Below are positions 52,613 through 61,924 of a DNA stretch of 64,000 bases, piece by piece. Origin of the DNA: JALNZU01 sp964463695 (lineage in GTDB: Bacteria; Bacteroidota; Bacteroidia; Bacteroidales; F082); the NCBI GenBank assembly GCA_964463695.1, contig CAYXCZ010000001.1, positions 186,001 to 250,000 of the forward strand, written 5' to 3'. Under the pieces are notes generated by a model. It had not been told where the DNA came from and did not search any database. It saw nothing but the letters and a program-made list of their open reading frames with translations. Position 1 is the first letter of the stretch, and each line of letters opens with the position of its first letter. The position numbers and the translations under genes were made by a program.

Positions 52613-54622
52613 ATGATAGGTATCAATGAGTTCCAACAAGCTATTCTTCAGGGTATTCCGGATGAGCTTCCACTACCAAAAGGCTTTGATGAGACAATAA
52701 ATCACGCCCCAAAAAGAAAAGATATCCTATCTCCTCAGGAAAAACAACTTGCCTTAAAAAACGCTTTACGGTATTTTCCATCAAAGCATCATGCCGTTCT
52801 TGCCAAAGAATTTGCAATGGAACTTCAAACATTTGGGAGAATCTACATGTATAGGTTCAGGCCAGATTATCCCATTCTTGCTCGTTCCATCAATGTTTAT
52901 CCCCATCAATCGAAACAAGCGGCAGCCATTATGCTGATGTTAAGTAATAATTTGGATGAAGCTGTTGCGCAACACCCACACGAACTTATTACATATGGAG
53001 GCAACGGGGCTGTATTTCAAAACTGGGCACAATATCTTTTGTGCATGCAGTATCTGGCCACGATGACCGACGAGCAAACATTAGTTCTGTACTCAGGTCA
53101 TCCGATGGGACTGTTTCCATCCTCCAAATCTGCACCAAGGGTGATTGTGACTAATGGAATGGTTATTCCAAATTATTCAAAACCTGATGATTGGGAAAAG
53201 TTCAATGCGCTTGGAGTATCGCAGTATGGCCAAATGACCGCAGGTTCATTTATGTATATAGGACCACAGGGAATAGTACATGGCACTACAATCACCATAC
53301 TTAATGCTTCCCGAATGCAAAACCATCCGCAATATAAAGGTGGTATGAAATTATTTGTTACTTCAGGTTTGGGAGGTATGAGCGGAGCTCAGCCAAAAGC
53401 TGGTAATATTGCAGGAGTTGTAAGCATTACCGCTGAAGTTAACCCCAAAGCTGCATACAAAAGGCATGCACAAGGTTGGGTAGATGAGGTAATAACAGAT
53501 GTTGATCAGGTAATAGATGCCGCTTTGTTGTGGCAACAAAAAAACGAGGCACACTCCATTGCCTTTCTGGGAAATATTGTTGATTTGTGGGAACGTCTGG
53601 CTGACCGGAAAATAGTTGTCGACATGGGATCAGATCAAACTTCGTTGCACAATCCATGGGCTGGAGGATATTATCCAGCCGGAATAACATATGAAGAGTC
53701 AGTTCAATTGATGGCAGCTGAACCAGATCTTTTTAAGCAAAAAGTGAAAGAAAGTCTTCGTAGTCAAGTAGCTGCCATCAATCGGTTATGTGATGATGGC
53801 ATGTATTTTTTCGACTATGGAAACGCTTTCCTTCTTGAAAGCAGCCGGGCCGAAGCTGATATAATGAAAAGCGATGGCAGTTTTAAATACCCGTCCTATG
53901 TTCAGGATATCATGGGCCCCCTTTGTTTTGATTATGGATTTGGTCCTTTCCGCTGGGTATGCAGTTCTTCTGATCCAATCGATTTAAAGAAGACAGATCA
54001 AATTGCTGCCCAAATACTTGAAAACATTTCCAAGACATGTCCACCGGAAATAAAACAGCAACTTGATGACAATATACACTGGATTAATGAAGCACAAACT
54101 AACAAGTTAGTTGTTGGGTCTCAAGCCAGGATTCTTTACGCTGATGCAGAAGGTCGGATAAAAATAGCTGAAGCTTTCAATAAAGCGATTCGTGAAGGAT
54201 TTATTTCCGCTCCTGTGATCCTTGGACGTGATCATCACGATGTAAGCGGAACTGACTCTCCTTTTCGTGAAACATCCAATATATATGATGGTTCAAGTTT
54301 TACAGCTGATATGGCCATTCAAAACGTAATAGGAGATGCTTTCAGAGGAGCAACATGGGTTTCAATTCATAACGGAGGTGGTGTTGGCTGGGGTGAAGTT
54401 ATCAATGGTGGTTTTGGAATGGTACTCGATGGCACAGAGGAATGTGACAATCGGCTAAAAAGCATGCTTCACTGGGACGTAAACAATGGAATTGCACGAA
54501 GAAGCTGGGCCAGAAACAAAGAAGCCATTTTTGCGATTAAACGAGCTATGGAAATTGAACCAAGGCTTAAAGTTACCCTTCCAAATTTTGTTGAAGATCA
54601 CTTAATAACAGAACTTTTTTGA
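52613..54622 (+). CDS. hutU: Urocanate hydratase
   Basis: A 669-residue NAD-dependent enzyme that converts urocanate to imidazolone propionate in histidine breakdown. Family blocks seen include 'ELITYGGNGAVFQNWAQY', 'LYSGHPMGLF', 'TAGSFMYIGPQGIVHGTTIT', 'GLGGMSGAQPKAG' and 'DHHDVSGTDSPFRET'. It is about 110 residues longer than E. coli-type enzymes, as in other long Bacteroidota forms. hutH, hutI and hutG are not in the window, so the pathway is either unlinked or incomplete. Confidence 0.95.
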   Translation: MIGINEFQQAILQGIPDELPLPKGFDETINHAPKRKDILSPQEKQLALKNALRYFPSKHHAVLAKEFAMELQTFGRIYMYRFRPDYPILARSINVYPHQSKQAAAIMLMLSNNLDEAVAQHPHELITYGGNGAVFQNWAQYLLCMQYLATMTDEQTLVLYSGHPMGLFPSSKSAPRVIVTNGMVIPNYSKPDDWEKFNALGVSQYGQMTAGSFMYIGPQGIVHGTTITILNASRMQNHPQYKGGMKLFVTSGLGGMSGAQPKAGNIAGVVSITAEVNPKAAYKRHAQGWVDEVITDVDQVIDAALLWQQKNEAHSIAFLGNIVDLWERLADRKIVVDMGSDQTSLHNPWAGGYYPAGITYEESVQLMAAEPDLFKQKVKESLRSQVAAINRLCDDGMYFFDYGNAFLLESSRAEADIMKSDGSFKYPSYVQDIMGPLCFDYGFGPFRWVCSSSDPIDLKKTDQIAAQILENISKTCPPEIKQQLDDNIHWINEAQTNKLVVGSQARILYADAEGRIKIAEAFNKAIREGFISAPVILGRDHHDVSGTDSPFRETSNIYDGSSFTADMAIQNVIGDAFRGATWVSIHNGGGVGWGEVINGGFGMVLDGTEECDNRLKSMLHWDVNNGIARRSWARNKEAIFAIKRAMEIEPRLKVTLPNFVEDHLITELF

Positions 54623-54727
54623 TCAAAGCCGGAAACAATGCAACCAAATGCAAAGTCAAAATGTCTTTACACCAGAAAAATGAATTTTTAGCACGATAAT
54701 TGCAGTAGAAACAAAAAAAGTACAACT

Positions 54728-55471
54728 ATGAATAAAACACTACTTTCATTTATAATTATGCTTCTGTTTTCAGTAGCAGTTCATTCTCAATCACTTTCGA
54801 TTATTTATGAAGGCCAGCAACTTGAAAATGGCGCTGCAGTTGAAATAAACGGAGAACTCTCAAGCGACCTGTTTTACGAAGTGGTGGCGCATGCACGGGT
54901 AAAAAATAATACCGACAGGAATGTTTCTGTTTTAGTTGAACGTATCACTCACGATACTATAACCGGTAGTTTAAATCAGTTCTGCTGGGTACAATGTTTT
55001 GCTCCATGGGTGGATGTTTCACCAACACCATTCGAAATTCCTGCAAGTGATACCACACCTGGCGAAACATTTTCAGGCCATTACCTTCCTCAGGGAAAAC
55101 TAGGTGTTACCAAACTGGAATATGTTTTCTTCATTGAAACCGAGCCTAACGACAGTGTTTCATTTGTTGTGAATTTCAAAGTAACACCAGCTTCTATCGA
55201 TACCTGGAAAGATAATATCAAATTTGGAAATGCATATCCAAATCCGGCAAGTTCAACTGTATATTTCGATTATGAACTGCCAACAACTTTTGATAACGCA
55301 AAAGTGAAAATTTTCAACCTGCTTGGACAATCACTTGCTGAGCAAAAAATTACACAACAAAGCGGCAAAGTTCAGCTGCCAGTTGAGCAATTAAAAGAAG
55401 GTGTATACTTCTACTCCCTACTTATTGACAATCAAAATATTATTAGTAAAAAGTTGATTATCAGACGATAG
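54728..55471 (+). CDS. Secreted protein with T9SS sorting domain
   Basis: A 247-residue exported protein. A signal peptide ('TLLSFIIMLLFSVAVHSQ') is followed by a ~140-residue beta-rich domain of unknown function with two Cys ('QFCWVQCFAPW'). The C-terminal ~80 residues are a type A sorting domain: 'FGNAYPNPASSTVYFDYELP', 'VKIFNLLGQSL', 'LKEGVYFYSLLIDNQ' and terminal 'KKLIIRR'. No partner can be assigned. It ends at a strong terminator. Confidence 0.85.
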   Translation: MNKTLLSFIIMLLFSVAVHSQSLSIIYEGQQLENGAAVEINGELSSDLFYEVVAHARVKNNTDRNVSVLVERITHDTITGSLNQFCWVQCFAPWVDVSPTPFEIPASDTTPGETFSGHYLPQGKLGVTKLEYVFFIETEPNDSVSFVVNFKVTPASIDTWKDNIKFGNAYPNPASSTVYFDYELPTTFDNAKVKIFNLLGQSLAEQKITQQSGKVQLPVEQLKEGVYFYSLLIDNQNIISKKLIIRR

Positions 55472-55539
55472 TCGAAAATTTATTTAAGCACTTAATAAGA
55501 ACAGGGATTAAAGATTAATTTTCTCAGATTGGGAATCTT

Positions 55540-55578
55540 AAAAACATCCATTGGAAATTCCAATGGATGTTTTTTTTA
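55540..55578 (+). terminator. Intrinsic terminator after the T9SS protein gene
   Basis: A near-perfect inverted repeat, ACATCCATTGGAA/TTCCAATGGATGT (55544-55556 with 55558-55570), flanked by an A run and a run of T. It could act in both directions. Confidence 0.85.
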
Positions 55579-55800
55579 ATCAAGAATAACTATCTGTTAG
55601 TCAACTCACTCAAAAAGATCTTTCATTTTTATCGCTTAAAGTAACAGAAGAAATAGAGAGTGTATATTAAAATAATATATTTTTGCATGGGACAGTGTGT
55701 TTTTATAAACGAAATATAATCTTAACATATTGATTATCTTTTATTTACATATTTAATACACAATGTTTATTGCACAACACAGAATCTAAAAGAACCATTT
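55579..55800 (+). promoter_or_regulatory. Carboxyltransferase promoter and long leader
   Basis: AT-rich gene-free DNA. A -7 element TATTTTTG is at 55678-55685, so the carboxyltransferase mRNA would have a leader of about 110 bases, longer than most here. No riboswitch or leader peptide is visible in it. Confidence 0.5.
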
Positions 55801-57348
55801 ATGGGTATTAAACAGAAAACCAGCGATTTGCAAAGACGCATGCGCGAAGCATTGATGGGTGGTGGCGAGCAAGCTATCGAGAAGCAAAAATCCATCGGCA
55901 AACTTACTGCGCGCGAACGAATCATTGCGCTACTCGATCCGAAGTCATTTCATGAGTATGATTTATTTGTAGAGCATGCTGCAAAGGACTTCGACATGGA
56001 CAAAAAGTATTTACCTGGCGACGGTGTAATAACGGGGACAGGTACACTGAGTGGCCATCCTGTGTGTATTTATGCACAAGATTTCACTGTTGCAGGAGGA
56101 TCATTAGGATGGATGCATGCTAAGAAGATTACAAAAATCATGGATCATGCCATGAAACTAAAAGTGCCTATCATTGGCATCAACGATTCCGGAGGTGCGC
56201 GTATACAGGAAGGTGTGAATTCACTTGCCGGCTATGGTGAAATTTTTTACCGTAACACACAATCATCCGGCGTTATCCCACAAATCTCAGTTATTCTGGG
56301 ACCATGCGCAGGCGGTGCAGTATATTCCCCTGCCCTCACCGACTTTGTTTTTGTTGTGGAAAACATTTCAAAAATGTTCATAACTGGACCTGAGGTTATA
56401 AAAACCGTTTTAGGTGAAGAAATCTCGATGGAAGAGTTAGGCGGAGCAAGAGTACATTCCGAAATAACAGGAAACGCTCACTTCTTTTCAAAAAGTGAAG
56501 AAGAGTGCTTTGATCAGATCAAGGAACTGGTGAGCTATATCCCTTGGAACAACATGAAGAAAGCTGAACGCTTTCCAAAAAAGGCACCAAAGACACGTGA
56601 ATTTAAGATCGAAAACATTTTACCAACAGATCCCCGTCGTCCTTATGATGTGCGGCATGTCATTAAATCATTATCTGACAATTCAGAATTTCTCGAAGTT
56701 CAGGAACTCTTTGCAGCCAATATTGTAATTGGTTTCGGCCGCATTAATGGCGATACTGTTGGGTTTGTTGCTAATCAGCCATTGGTATTAGCAGGCGTTT
56801 TGGATGTTGATTCATCTGATAAGGCTGCCAGATTCATCAGGTATTGTGATGCGTTTAACGTGCCATTGGTAACTTTGGTCGATCTTCCCGGCTATCTTCC
56901 TGGTGTTGATCAGGAACATGCAGGCGTTATTCGCCATGGTGCGAAAGTGCTGTATGCCTATTCAGAAGCAACTGTTCCTAAAATTACAGTTATTATGCGA
57001 AAGGCTTATGGCGGTGGTTATATTGCAATGTGCTCCAATCACTTACGTGCCGATTTCGTGTTTGCCTGGCCAACTGCAGAGATAGCTGTAATGGGTCCAG
57101 AAGGAGCTGCAAACATTATTTTCCGCAAGGAAATTATGACAGCTGAGAATCCTGAGGAGATGCGTAGACAGAAAGTGGAAGAATATAAAACGAAGTTCGC
57201 AAATCCTTATGTTGCTGCCGCTTATGGCTATGTTGACGCGGTTATTGAGCCTTCTGAAACACGTCGTATGCTCATGCACTCTCTTGAGATTTCAAAGGAT
57301 AAGATTGTTGAAGTTCCAATGAAAAAACACGGAATTCCTCCATTCTGA
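55801..57348 (+). CDS. Acyl-CoA carboxylase carboxyltransferase subunit (PccB/MmdA type)
   Basis: A 515-residue carboxyltransferase that moves CO2 between biotin and propionyl-CoA/methylmalonyl-CoA. 'GGSLGWMHAKKITKIMDHA', 'INDSGGARIQEGVNSLAGYGEIF' and the second crotonase half from 'LEVQELFAANIVIGFGRI' with 'GYLPGVDQEHAGVIRHGAK' and 'AYGGGYIAMCS' are clear. Whether it works as propionyl-CoA carboxylase or as the Na+-pumping methylmalonyl-CoA decarboxylase alpha subunit cannot be decided. The biotin carrier follows after 102 bases; no biotin carboxylase is next to them. Confidence 0.92.
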   Translation: MGIKQKTSDLQRRMREALMGGGEQAIEKQKSIGKLTARERIIALLDPKSFHEYDLFVEHAAKDFDMDKKYLPGDGVITGTGTLSGHPVCIYAQDFTVAGGSLGWMHAKKITKIMDHAMKLKVPIIGINDSGGARIQEGVNSLAGYGEIFYRNTQSSGVIPQISVILGPCAGGAVYSPALTDFVFVVENISKMFITGPEVIKTVLGEEISMEELGGARVHSEITGNAHFFSKSEEECFDQIKELVSYIPWNNMKKAERFPKKAPKTREFKIENILPTDPRRPYDVRHVIKSLSDNSEFLEVQELFAANIVIGFGRINGDTVGFVANQPLVLAGVLDVDSSDKAARFIRYCDAFNVPLVTLVDLPGYLPGVDQEHAGVIRHGAKVLYAYSEATVPKITVIMRKAYGGGYIAMCSNHLRADFVFAWPTAEIAVMGPEGAANIIFRKEIMTAENPEEMRRQKVEEYKTKFANPYVAAAYGYVDAVIEPSETRRMLMHSLEISKDKIVEVPMKKHGIPPF

Positions 57349-57450
57349 TTTTTCTCATTTCAAAGCGCCTGAAATGTATGATTGATTCAGTCAATCGAAA
57401 CGATGTTAGAATGAATCATTCTGAAATAAGTATAACAGATAAAGATACCT

Positions 57451-57786
57451 ATGAAAAAAGATAAAGCTGAAAGTGAAGCAAGTATATATACCGGTTTAGT
57501 GATTGATAATATTGAATATCAAACACTTATTACCAAAAAGTATTCTAACAGAAAAGCTTATACTCCATTAAATCCACGGCTTTTAACTGCTTTTATTCCT
57601 GGAACAATGACGGATGTATATGTAGTTGCAGGCCAGGAGGTAAAAGCTGGTCAATGTTTAGCGATTCTTGAGGCTATGAAAATGCTAAATGAAATCAAGT
57701 CCCCATTCGATACGAAAGTAAAAGAAGTAAATGTGCAAAAAGGTGACAGGGTGACAAAGAATCACGTTCTGATTGAATTGGAATAA
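57451..57786 (+). CDS. Biotin carboxyl carrier protein
   Basis: A 111-residue carrier with the biotinylation motif 'LEAMKM' and flanking 'MTDVYVVAGQEVKAGQCLAI' and 'SPFDTKVKEVNVQKGDRV', a compact biotinyl-lipoyl fold. The first ~40 residues are a variable extension. It should serve the preceding carboxyltransferase. Its last 25 bases overlap the convergent engB gene. Confidence 0.92.
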   Translation: MKKDKAESEASIYTGLVIDNIEYQTLITKKYSNRKAYTPLNPRLLTAFIPGTMTDVYVVAGQEVKAGQCLAILEAMKMLNEIKSPFDTKVKEVNVQKGDRVTKNHVLIELE

Positions 57787-58385
57787 GGATCGAAATGCTG
57801 ATTATTTGAATCAATATAATCGAGTATTTCTTCTTTACCTTTTCGTAGCTCAGAAGAAGTAACAATAACAGGAGGCAGCTCTTCCCATTGAAGGAGGAGC
57901 TGTTTTTTGTAGGTGTTAACCGACTTTTCGAGATTCACAGCACCAAGTTTATCCGATTTTGTAAATACAATGACGAAAGGCAATGCATGCTCCCCCATCC
58001 ACTCCATTAACTGAAGATCAGATTTTTGAGGTTCAATTCTTGAGTCAATCAATATAAAAGTTGTGATGAGATTGGGTCGGTTCAAAAGATAAGAGTCCAT
58101 GAGAACGCTCCATTTTTCACGCGCGTCTTTGGAACGTTTGGCATAGCCATAACCTGGCAAATCAACAAGATACCATGAGCCATTAATAATGAAATGATTG
58201 ATAGTAATCGTTTTACCAGGTTTCCCAGAAGTTTTTGCCAGCCCTTTTCGGGAACAAATCATATTGATTAATGAAGATTTTCCAACATTTGATCTGCCAA
58301 CAAATGCATATTCCGGCATTGTTGAAGCAGGAAGTTGCTCTAACTTGGCATTACTTGCAACAAATGTTGCTTCTTTAATTATCAT
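57762..58385 (-). CDS. engB: Ribosome-biogenesis GTPase YihA/EngB
   Basis: A 207-residue TRAFAC GTPase for large-subunit ribosome assembly. 'GRSNVGKSSLIN' is the P-loop, 'KPGKTITINHF' the switch I region with G2 Thr, 'YLVDLPGYGYAKRS' is G3 and 'FTKSDKLG' (TKSD) is G4. It overlaps the upstream glycine-lipid acyltransferase gene by 4 bases, so they are probably cotranscribed. Confidence 0.95.
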   Translation of the reverse strand: MIIKEATFVASNAKLEQLPASTMPEYAFVGRSNVGKSSLINMICSRKGLAKTSGKPGKTITINHFIINGSWYLVDLPGYGYAKRSKDAREKWSVLMDSYLLNRPNLITTFILIDSRIEPQKSDLQLMEWMGEHALPFVIVFTKSDKLGAVNLEKSVNTYKKQLLLQWEELPPVIVTSSELRKGKEEILDYIDSNNQHFDPYSNSIRT

Positions 58386-59332
58386 ATGTGATGTTTTGGC
58401 ATTTCTCCTTTAATGTACGAATGTATATACCGGTCCTTCTTAGCGCTGAATATATCATTGATAGTGATTATAATACCAGTCTCTTCCACTTCTCCAAAAG
58501 AGGCGTTCAATGCAGTTCCAAAGGTTCTCATTGTTGATGAAAGGTTCATATATGCATTAAACAAAGGAGGAATTCCTTCATTGCGGGCTCTAACTAACTG
58601 AACAAGGTTTTTGTAATCAGATTCATAATCATTACCCTTAAAAGCAGCTTCAAGTTCTTTGGGGTCCGTTTTATAAACCAAAGGGATATGAGGGGTTACG
58701 AGTTTATCTTTATCAGGGAAGTAGAGGTTAAAGAAATACAAGATAAAATCACGGGCCACACTATTAAAATGACCATACATGGTCACTTTTCCAAAGAAAT
58801 ATTTTGCATCAGGATAATCAACAGCTAGAGCACCAAGACCATCCCACAGATTATCAAGAGAATACATTCCTTTACGAATATTCTTTGAAGGTTGATATGC
58901 TGGCTGAACAAAAGATCTGCCCAGCTCAATTGTAAAGGGTAAATAATCATTTATAAATTTCTCACTGTAATGAAACAATTTTGCTGTTGGTGTATGAACC
59001 TGACGCTGATCATCAATTTTTAAAATTTTGCAATCAACAAAACGGTAACCGCCAACAATTTCTTCATCTTCAGGATTCCAGACAATTAATTGTTTGAATC
59101 CGTCATCGCCAAAATCATAATCATCAATATCTGTTTCCATGCCAGTGCCACCGCCGGAGTCACGAAAAGAAATTTCACGTAACCGGCCAACTTCCTGCAT
59201 AAGGTAAGGTGCTTCATCACCCGAAAAGATATAGATTTCATTATTTCCATTATTGGTATTCCTTTGGAACTTTTCAGGGGTCAATTCATTCTTTAGCAGC
59301 TCTTTATGCACTGCATCAATAACTCTTTCCAT
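58382..59332 (-). CDS. glsB: GlsB-like N-acyltransferase (GNAT fold)
   Basis: A 316-residue OlsB/GlsB-type N-acyltransferase. In Bacteroides, GlsB makes the first intermediate of glycine lipids by N-acylating glycine. Landmarks are 'RLREISFRDSGGGTG', 'DFGDDGFKQLIVW', 'EIVGGYRF' and 'ELGRSFVQPAYQPSKNIRKG'. The partner O-acyltransferase gene (glsA-like) lies 5 bases upstream on the same strand. Ornithine or another amino acid as substrate is possible, but the family and phylum favour glycine. Confidence 0.85.
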   Translation of the reverse strand: MERVIDAVHKELLKNELTPEKFQRNTNNGNNEIYIFSGDEAPYLMQEVGRLREISFRDSGGGTGMETDIDDYDFGDDGFKQLIVWNPEDEEIVGGYRFVDCKILKIDDQRQVHTPTAKLFHYSEKFINDYLPFTIELGRSFVQPAYQPSKNIRKGMYSLDNLWDGLGALAVDYPDAKYFFGKVTMYGHFNSVARDFILYFFNLYFPDKDKLVTPHIPLVYKTDPKELEAAFKGNDYESDYKNLVQLVRARNEGIPPLFNAYMNLSSTMRTFGTALNASFGEVEETGIIITINDIFSAKKDRYIHSYIKGEMPKHHI

Positions 59333-59337
59333 AGTAT

Positions 59338-60231
59338 TTATTTGGCTTTTGCAATTTGGTTTTTGAAATAATCCACATTCGGATCGAAGGTTGCATCCGG
59401 ATGTTCTGCAAGAAAATAAACAAATCCCCTGAGTTTTTCAGCCCATTGATTATCGGTGAAACGTTTATCAAAAACCTCATAAGGGATTGGTTTACCAAAT
59501 GTAATTGTAATGCTTTTATTGTTTTGTTTAAAAAACTCATCAGCAAGGTAAAGCATTTCAATGTTTGCTTTGATACCTAATTTTTTTCTTAAGTTTGAAA
59601 GATTATAGAAAAAAGAAGAGTTTCTTCCGTTGATATGTGTTGGGATGATATCACGCTGAAACTTTTTTGCTTTTGCAAGAAATGTTTTCTTCCAGTCGAG
59701 GTCGCGAATAATACCATTTTCCTTTCGTGAAACCAACCCAAATGGGAAATAGCTGATAACAGCGTCACCCTTGAAAGTTTCGTCAAGTATCCGGATATTC
59801 TCAGCATTGCTTCCGTGTTTGTTGATAGGCACAAAAAGCGGTTTTAAGTTGGTCAGATACAACAAGATATCATTAACAGGAAACTGAATATCCTGGCGAA
59901 CTTTACCGATAGCCTGCATGAGAACAATGCCATCGAGGCCTCCAAGAGGATGATTGCTTGCCACAACCATACGCTTTGTTTCGGCGAGGTTGTGAATTCC
60001 TTTTGTTTCAACGACAGGTTTAAAAGTGTCGACGGCCGCATCAACGAAGTCGAGCCCAAATTTATCTCTGGCAAAATAAAGAAAATCGTTTACTTCATCC
60101 TGATGAATAATCCTCTTTAAATAGCTGACGATAAAACCTGGAATTATCTTAGCTAATGCAGGATTTTTCTCCGCAATAACCTTCTCAACATCAATTACTC
60201 TCCTGTAATCAACAGATTCCACACTACTCAT
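59338..60231 (-). CDS. glsA: GlsA-like O-acyltransferase
   Basis: A 297-residue lysophospholipid-acyltransferase-type protein (PlsC/OlsA superfamily) expected to add the second acyl chain to an N-acylglycine. The catalytic His/Asp block is 'VVASNHPLGGLDG'; 'PFGLVSRKENGIIRDLDWKK' and 'GRNSSFFYNLSNLRKKLG' are later family regions. It is the first gene of glsA-glsB-engB, with a TATATTTG -7 element at 60260-60267. Confidence 0.85.
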   Translation of the reverse strand: MSSVESVDYRRVIDVEKVIAEKNPALAKIIPGFIVSYLKRIIHQDEVNDFLYFARDKFGLDFVDAAVDTFKPVVETKGIHNLAETKRMVVASNHPLGGLDGIVLMQAIGKVRQDIQFPVNDILLYLTNLKPLFVPINKHGSNAENIRILDETFKGDAVISYFPFGLVSRKENGIIRDLDWKKTFLAKAKKFQRDIIPTHINGRNSSFFYNLSNLRKKLGIKANIEMLYLADEFFKQNNKSITITFGKPIPYEVFDKRFTDNQWAEKLRGFVYFLAEHPDATFDPNVDYFKNQIAKAK

Positions 60232-60259
60232 ACCTCGTAAGCACAGCTAAATTTGATCA

Positions 60260-60267
60260 CAAATATA
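60260..60267 (-). promoter_or_regulatory. Promoter -7 element of the glsA-glsB-engB operon
   Basis: TATATTTG on the minus strand, 29 bases before the ATG at 60231. Confidence 0.55.
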
Positions 60268-60494
60268 GTGAAATTCCTCAATATATCGCCACTTTCCAAA
60301 TTTACAGTCGAGACAACAAGCTATTCGCTTGCAAACCTGTCACTTACAACTGAAGGCATAATCATCCATAGTCAAAATGAGGTAGTTACAAAATTGTTAA
60401 TAACTTTTTTTTGATTCTATCTACCTGATTTAATGATATATACGGACAAATCTGATAATAATTAATGCAATTATGTAACCATTTTAATAAAAAG

Positions 60495-60538
60495 GTGGTA
60501 AAAAGTGGAGAATTGTGGGGAAAAATGCAGTAATTTTA
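60495..60538 (+). promoter_or_regulatory. mraZ promoter with triple GTGG MraZ boxes
   Basis: GTGG begins at 60495, 60505 and 60515, exactly 10 bases apart, as in the direct repeats bound by MraZ in other bacteria. A near-consensus -7 element TAATTTTA follows at 60531-60538. MraZ bound here would cover the -33 region of its own promoter. Confidence 0.65.
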
Positions 60539-60558
60539 CAACTCTAAATCGCAATTTT

Positions 60559-61017
60559 TTGAACTATCCTATCGGTGAATATCAGTGCAAGCTCGACGCG
60601 AAAGGCCGTCTGATGATTTCTGCAGATTTCCAGGAACAACTTGGTGATTTGCTGGATCAGGGATTTGTCATTCGTCCGGGACTTTTTAGCAAGTGCATTG
60701 AACTTTATACGATGAACGACTGGATGGAAACGCAACGTAAGCTTAAAGGACTAAGTCAGTTTGTTAAAACCAATGTTGATTTGATGCGTAAATACAACGC
60801 GGGAGCACGTATGGTAAAACTGGACGGTAGCAAGCGCTTGCAGGTTCCAAAACAGCTGATAGATGAAGTAGGCCTGAACAAAGATGTGGTAATTAATTCA
60901 TTACCAGGCTATATGGAAATCTGGGATAAAGATCTTTACAGAGCACAGCTGACTCAGCTCGATCAGGAAAGTCTGGAAAAATTGCTTGAAGAAAAGTTAG
61001 GTGGATTTAATCTGTAA
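60559..61017 (+). CDS. mraZ: Transcriptional regulator MraZ
   Basis: A 152-residue AbrB-like DNA-binding protein that regulates the division and cell-wall cluster. Two MraZ repeats are seen: 'GEYQCKLDAKGRLMISADF' and later 'MVKLDGSKRLQVPKQLIDE'. The start is placed at the TTG at 60559: it gives the usual length and puts 'NYPIGEY' at the family N-terminus. An in-frame GTG at 60505 falls inside the operator boxes before the promoter and is rejected. rsmH follows after 11 bases. Confidence 0.92.
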   Translation: MNYPIGEYQCKLDAKGRLMISADFQEQLGDLLDQGFVIRPGLFSKCIELYTMNDWMETQRKLKGLSQFVKTNVDLMRKYNAGARMVKLDGSKRLQVPKQLIDEVGLNKDVVINSLPGYMEIWDKDLYRAQLTQLDQESLEKLLEEKLGGFNL

Positions 61018-61028
61018 AAATTTAGTTC

Positions 61029-61922
61029 ATGTACCACAATCCGGTTCTTTTGCACGAGAGTGTCGAAGGTTTGAACCTACGCCCCAACGGGACGTATGTG
61101 GACGTAACTTTTGGCGGAGGCGGGCATAGTAAACATATCCTTTCGCAACTTGAAAACGGTCACCTCTTTGGTTTTGATCAGGATCAGGATGCCGCAAGCA
61201 ATGTTATTGAAGACGAACGGTTTACCTTCATCCCTCAAAACTTTAAATACTTAAAAAATTTCCTTTTACTCCACAATCAAAAAGAAGTAGACGGAATTTT
61301 GGCTGATTTAGGCGTCTCTTCCCACCAATTTGATGTTGCAACAAAAGGATTCTCTATACGCTTCGATGGCGATTTGGATATGCGTATGGATCAGAATAAT
61401 CCGGTTAAAGCATCAGATATTATAAATTCATATTCTCCTGAAGATTTGGCAAAATTATTTACCAATTACGGTGAACTTAACAATGCCTACCGCATAGCGT
61501 TGTCGATTGTTGAAGCACGTACTGCAAAACCCATTCAAACAACCGGCGACCTTAAAGAAGCTATTAGAAAACACCTGCCTTTTAGTAAAGAAAACAAAGT
61601 GATGGCGCAGCTTTTCCAGGCTTTACGCATCGAAGTTAATCAGGAAATGCAGGCTCTTGAATCACTCTTATTTCAAAGTATTGCAGTTCTAAAACCAGGA
61701 GGGAGATTAGTTGTGATCTCCTATCATTCATTAGAAGACCGAATGGTTAAGAACTTTATGAGATCGGGTAAACTATCTGGTGAAGCCGAAAAGGATTTTT
61801 TTGGAAACAACCTGAGCCCTTTCACACTTATCAGTCGCAAGGCCATTGTTCCCTCAGAGCAGGAAACAAATGAAAACAACCGATCACGCAGTGCCCGTTT
61901 ACGAATTGCTGAAAAAAAATAA
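61029..61922 (+). CDS. rsmH: 16S rRNA (cytosine-N4-)-methyltransferase
   Basis: A 297-residue SAM enzyme making m4C1402 in 16S rRNA. 'MYHNPVLLHESVEGL' is the typical start, 'VDVTFGGGGHSKHIL' the SAM motif, 'DGILADLGVSSHQFD' the catalytic block and 'VISYHSLEDRMVKNF' the C-terminal signature. Second gene of the dcw cluster. Confidence 0.96.
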   Translation: MYHNPVLLHESVEGLNLRPNGTYVDVTFGGGGHSKHILSQLENGHLFGFDQDQDAASNVIEDERFTFIPQNFKYLKNFLLLHNQKEVDGILADLGVSSHQFDVATKGFSIRFDGDLDMRMDQNNPVKASDIINSYSPEDLAKLFTNYGELNNAYRIALSIVEARTAKPIQTTGDLKEAIRKHLPFSKENKVMAQLFQALRIEVNQEMQALESLLFQSIAVLKPGGRLVVISYHSLEDRMVKNFMRSGKLSGEAEKDFFGNNLSPFTLISRKAIVPSEQETNENNRSRSARLRIAEKK

Positions 61923-61924
61923 CG

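Noticed and set aside
57380..57396. Inverted repeat GATTGA/TCAATC between the carboxyltransferase and biotin-carrier genes as a terminator.
   Set aside because: No T run follows and the genes are functionally paired; at most a weak mRNA processing or pausing structure.
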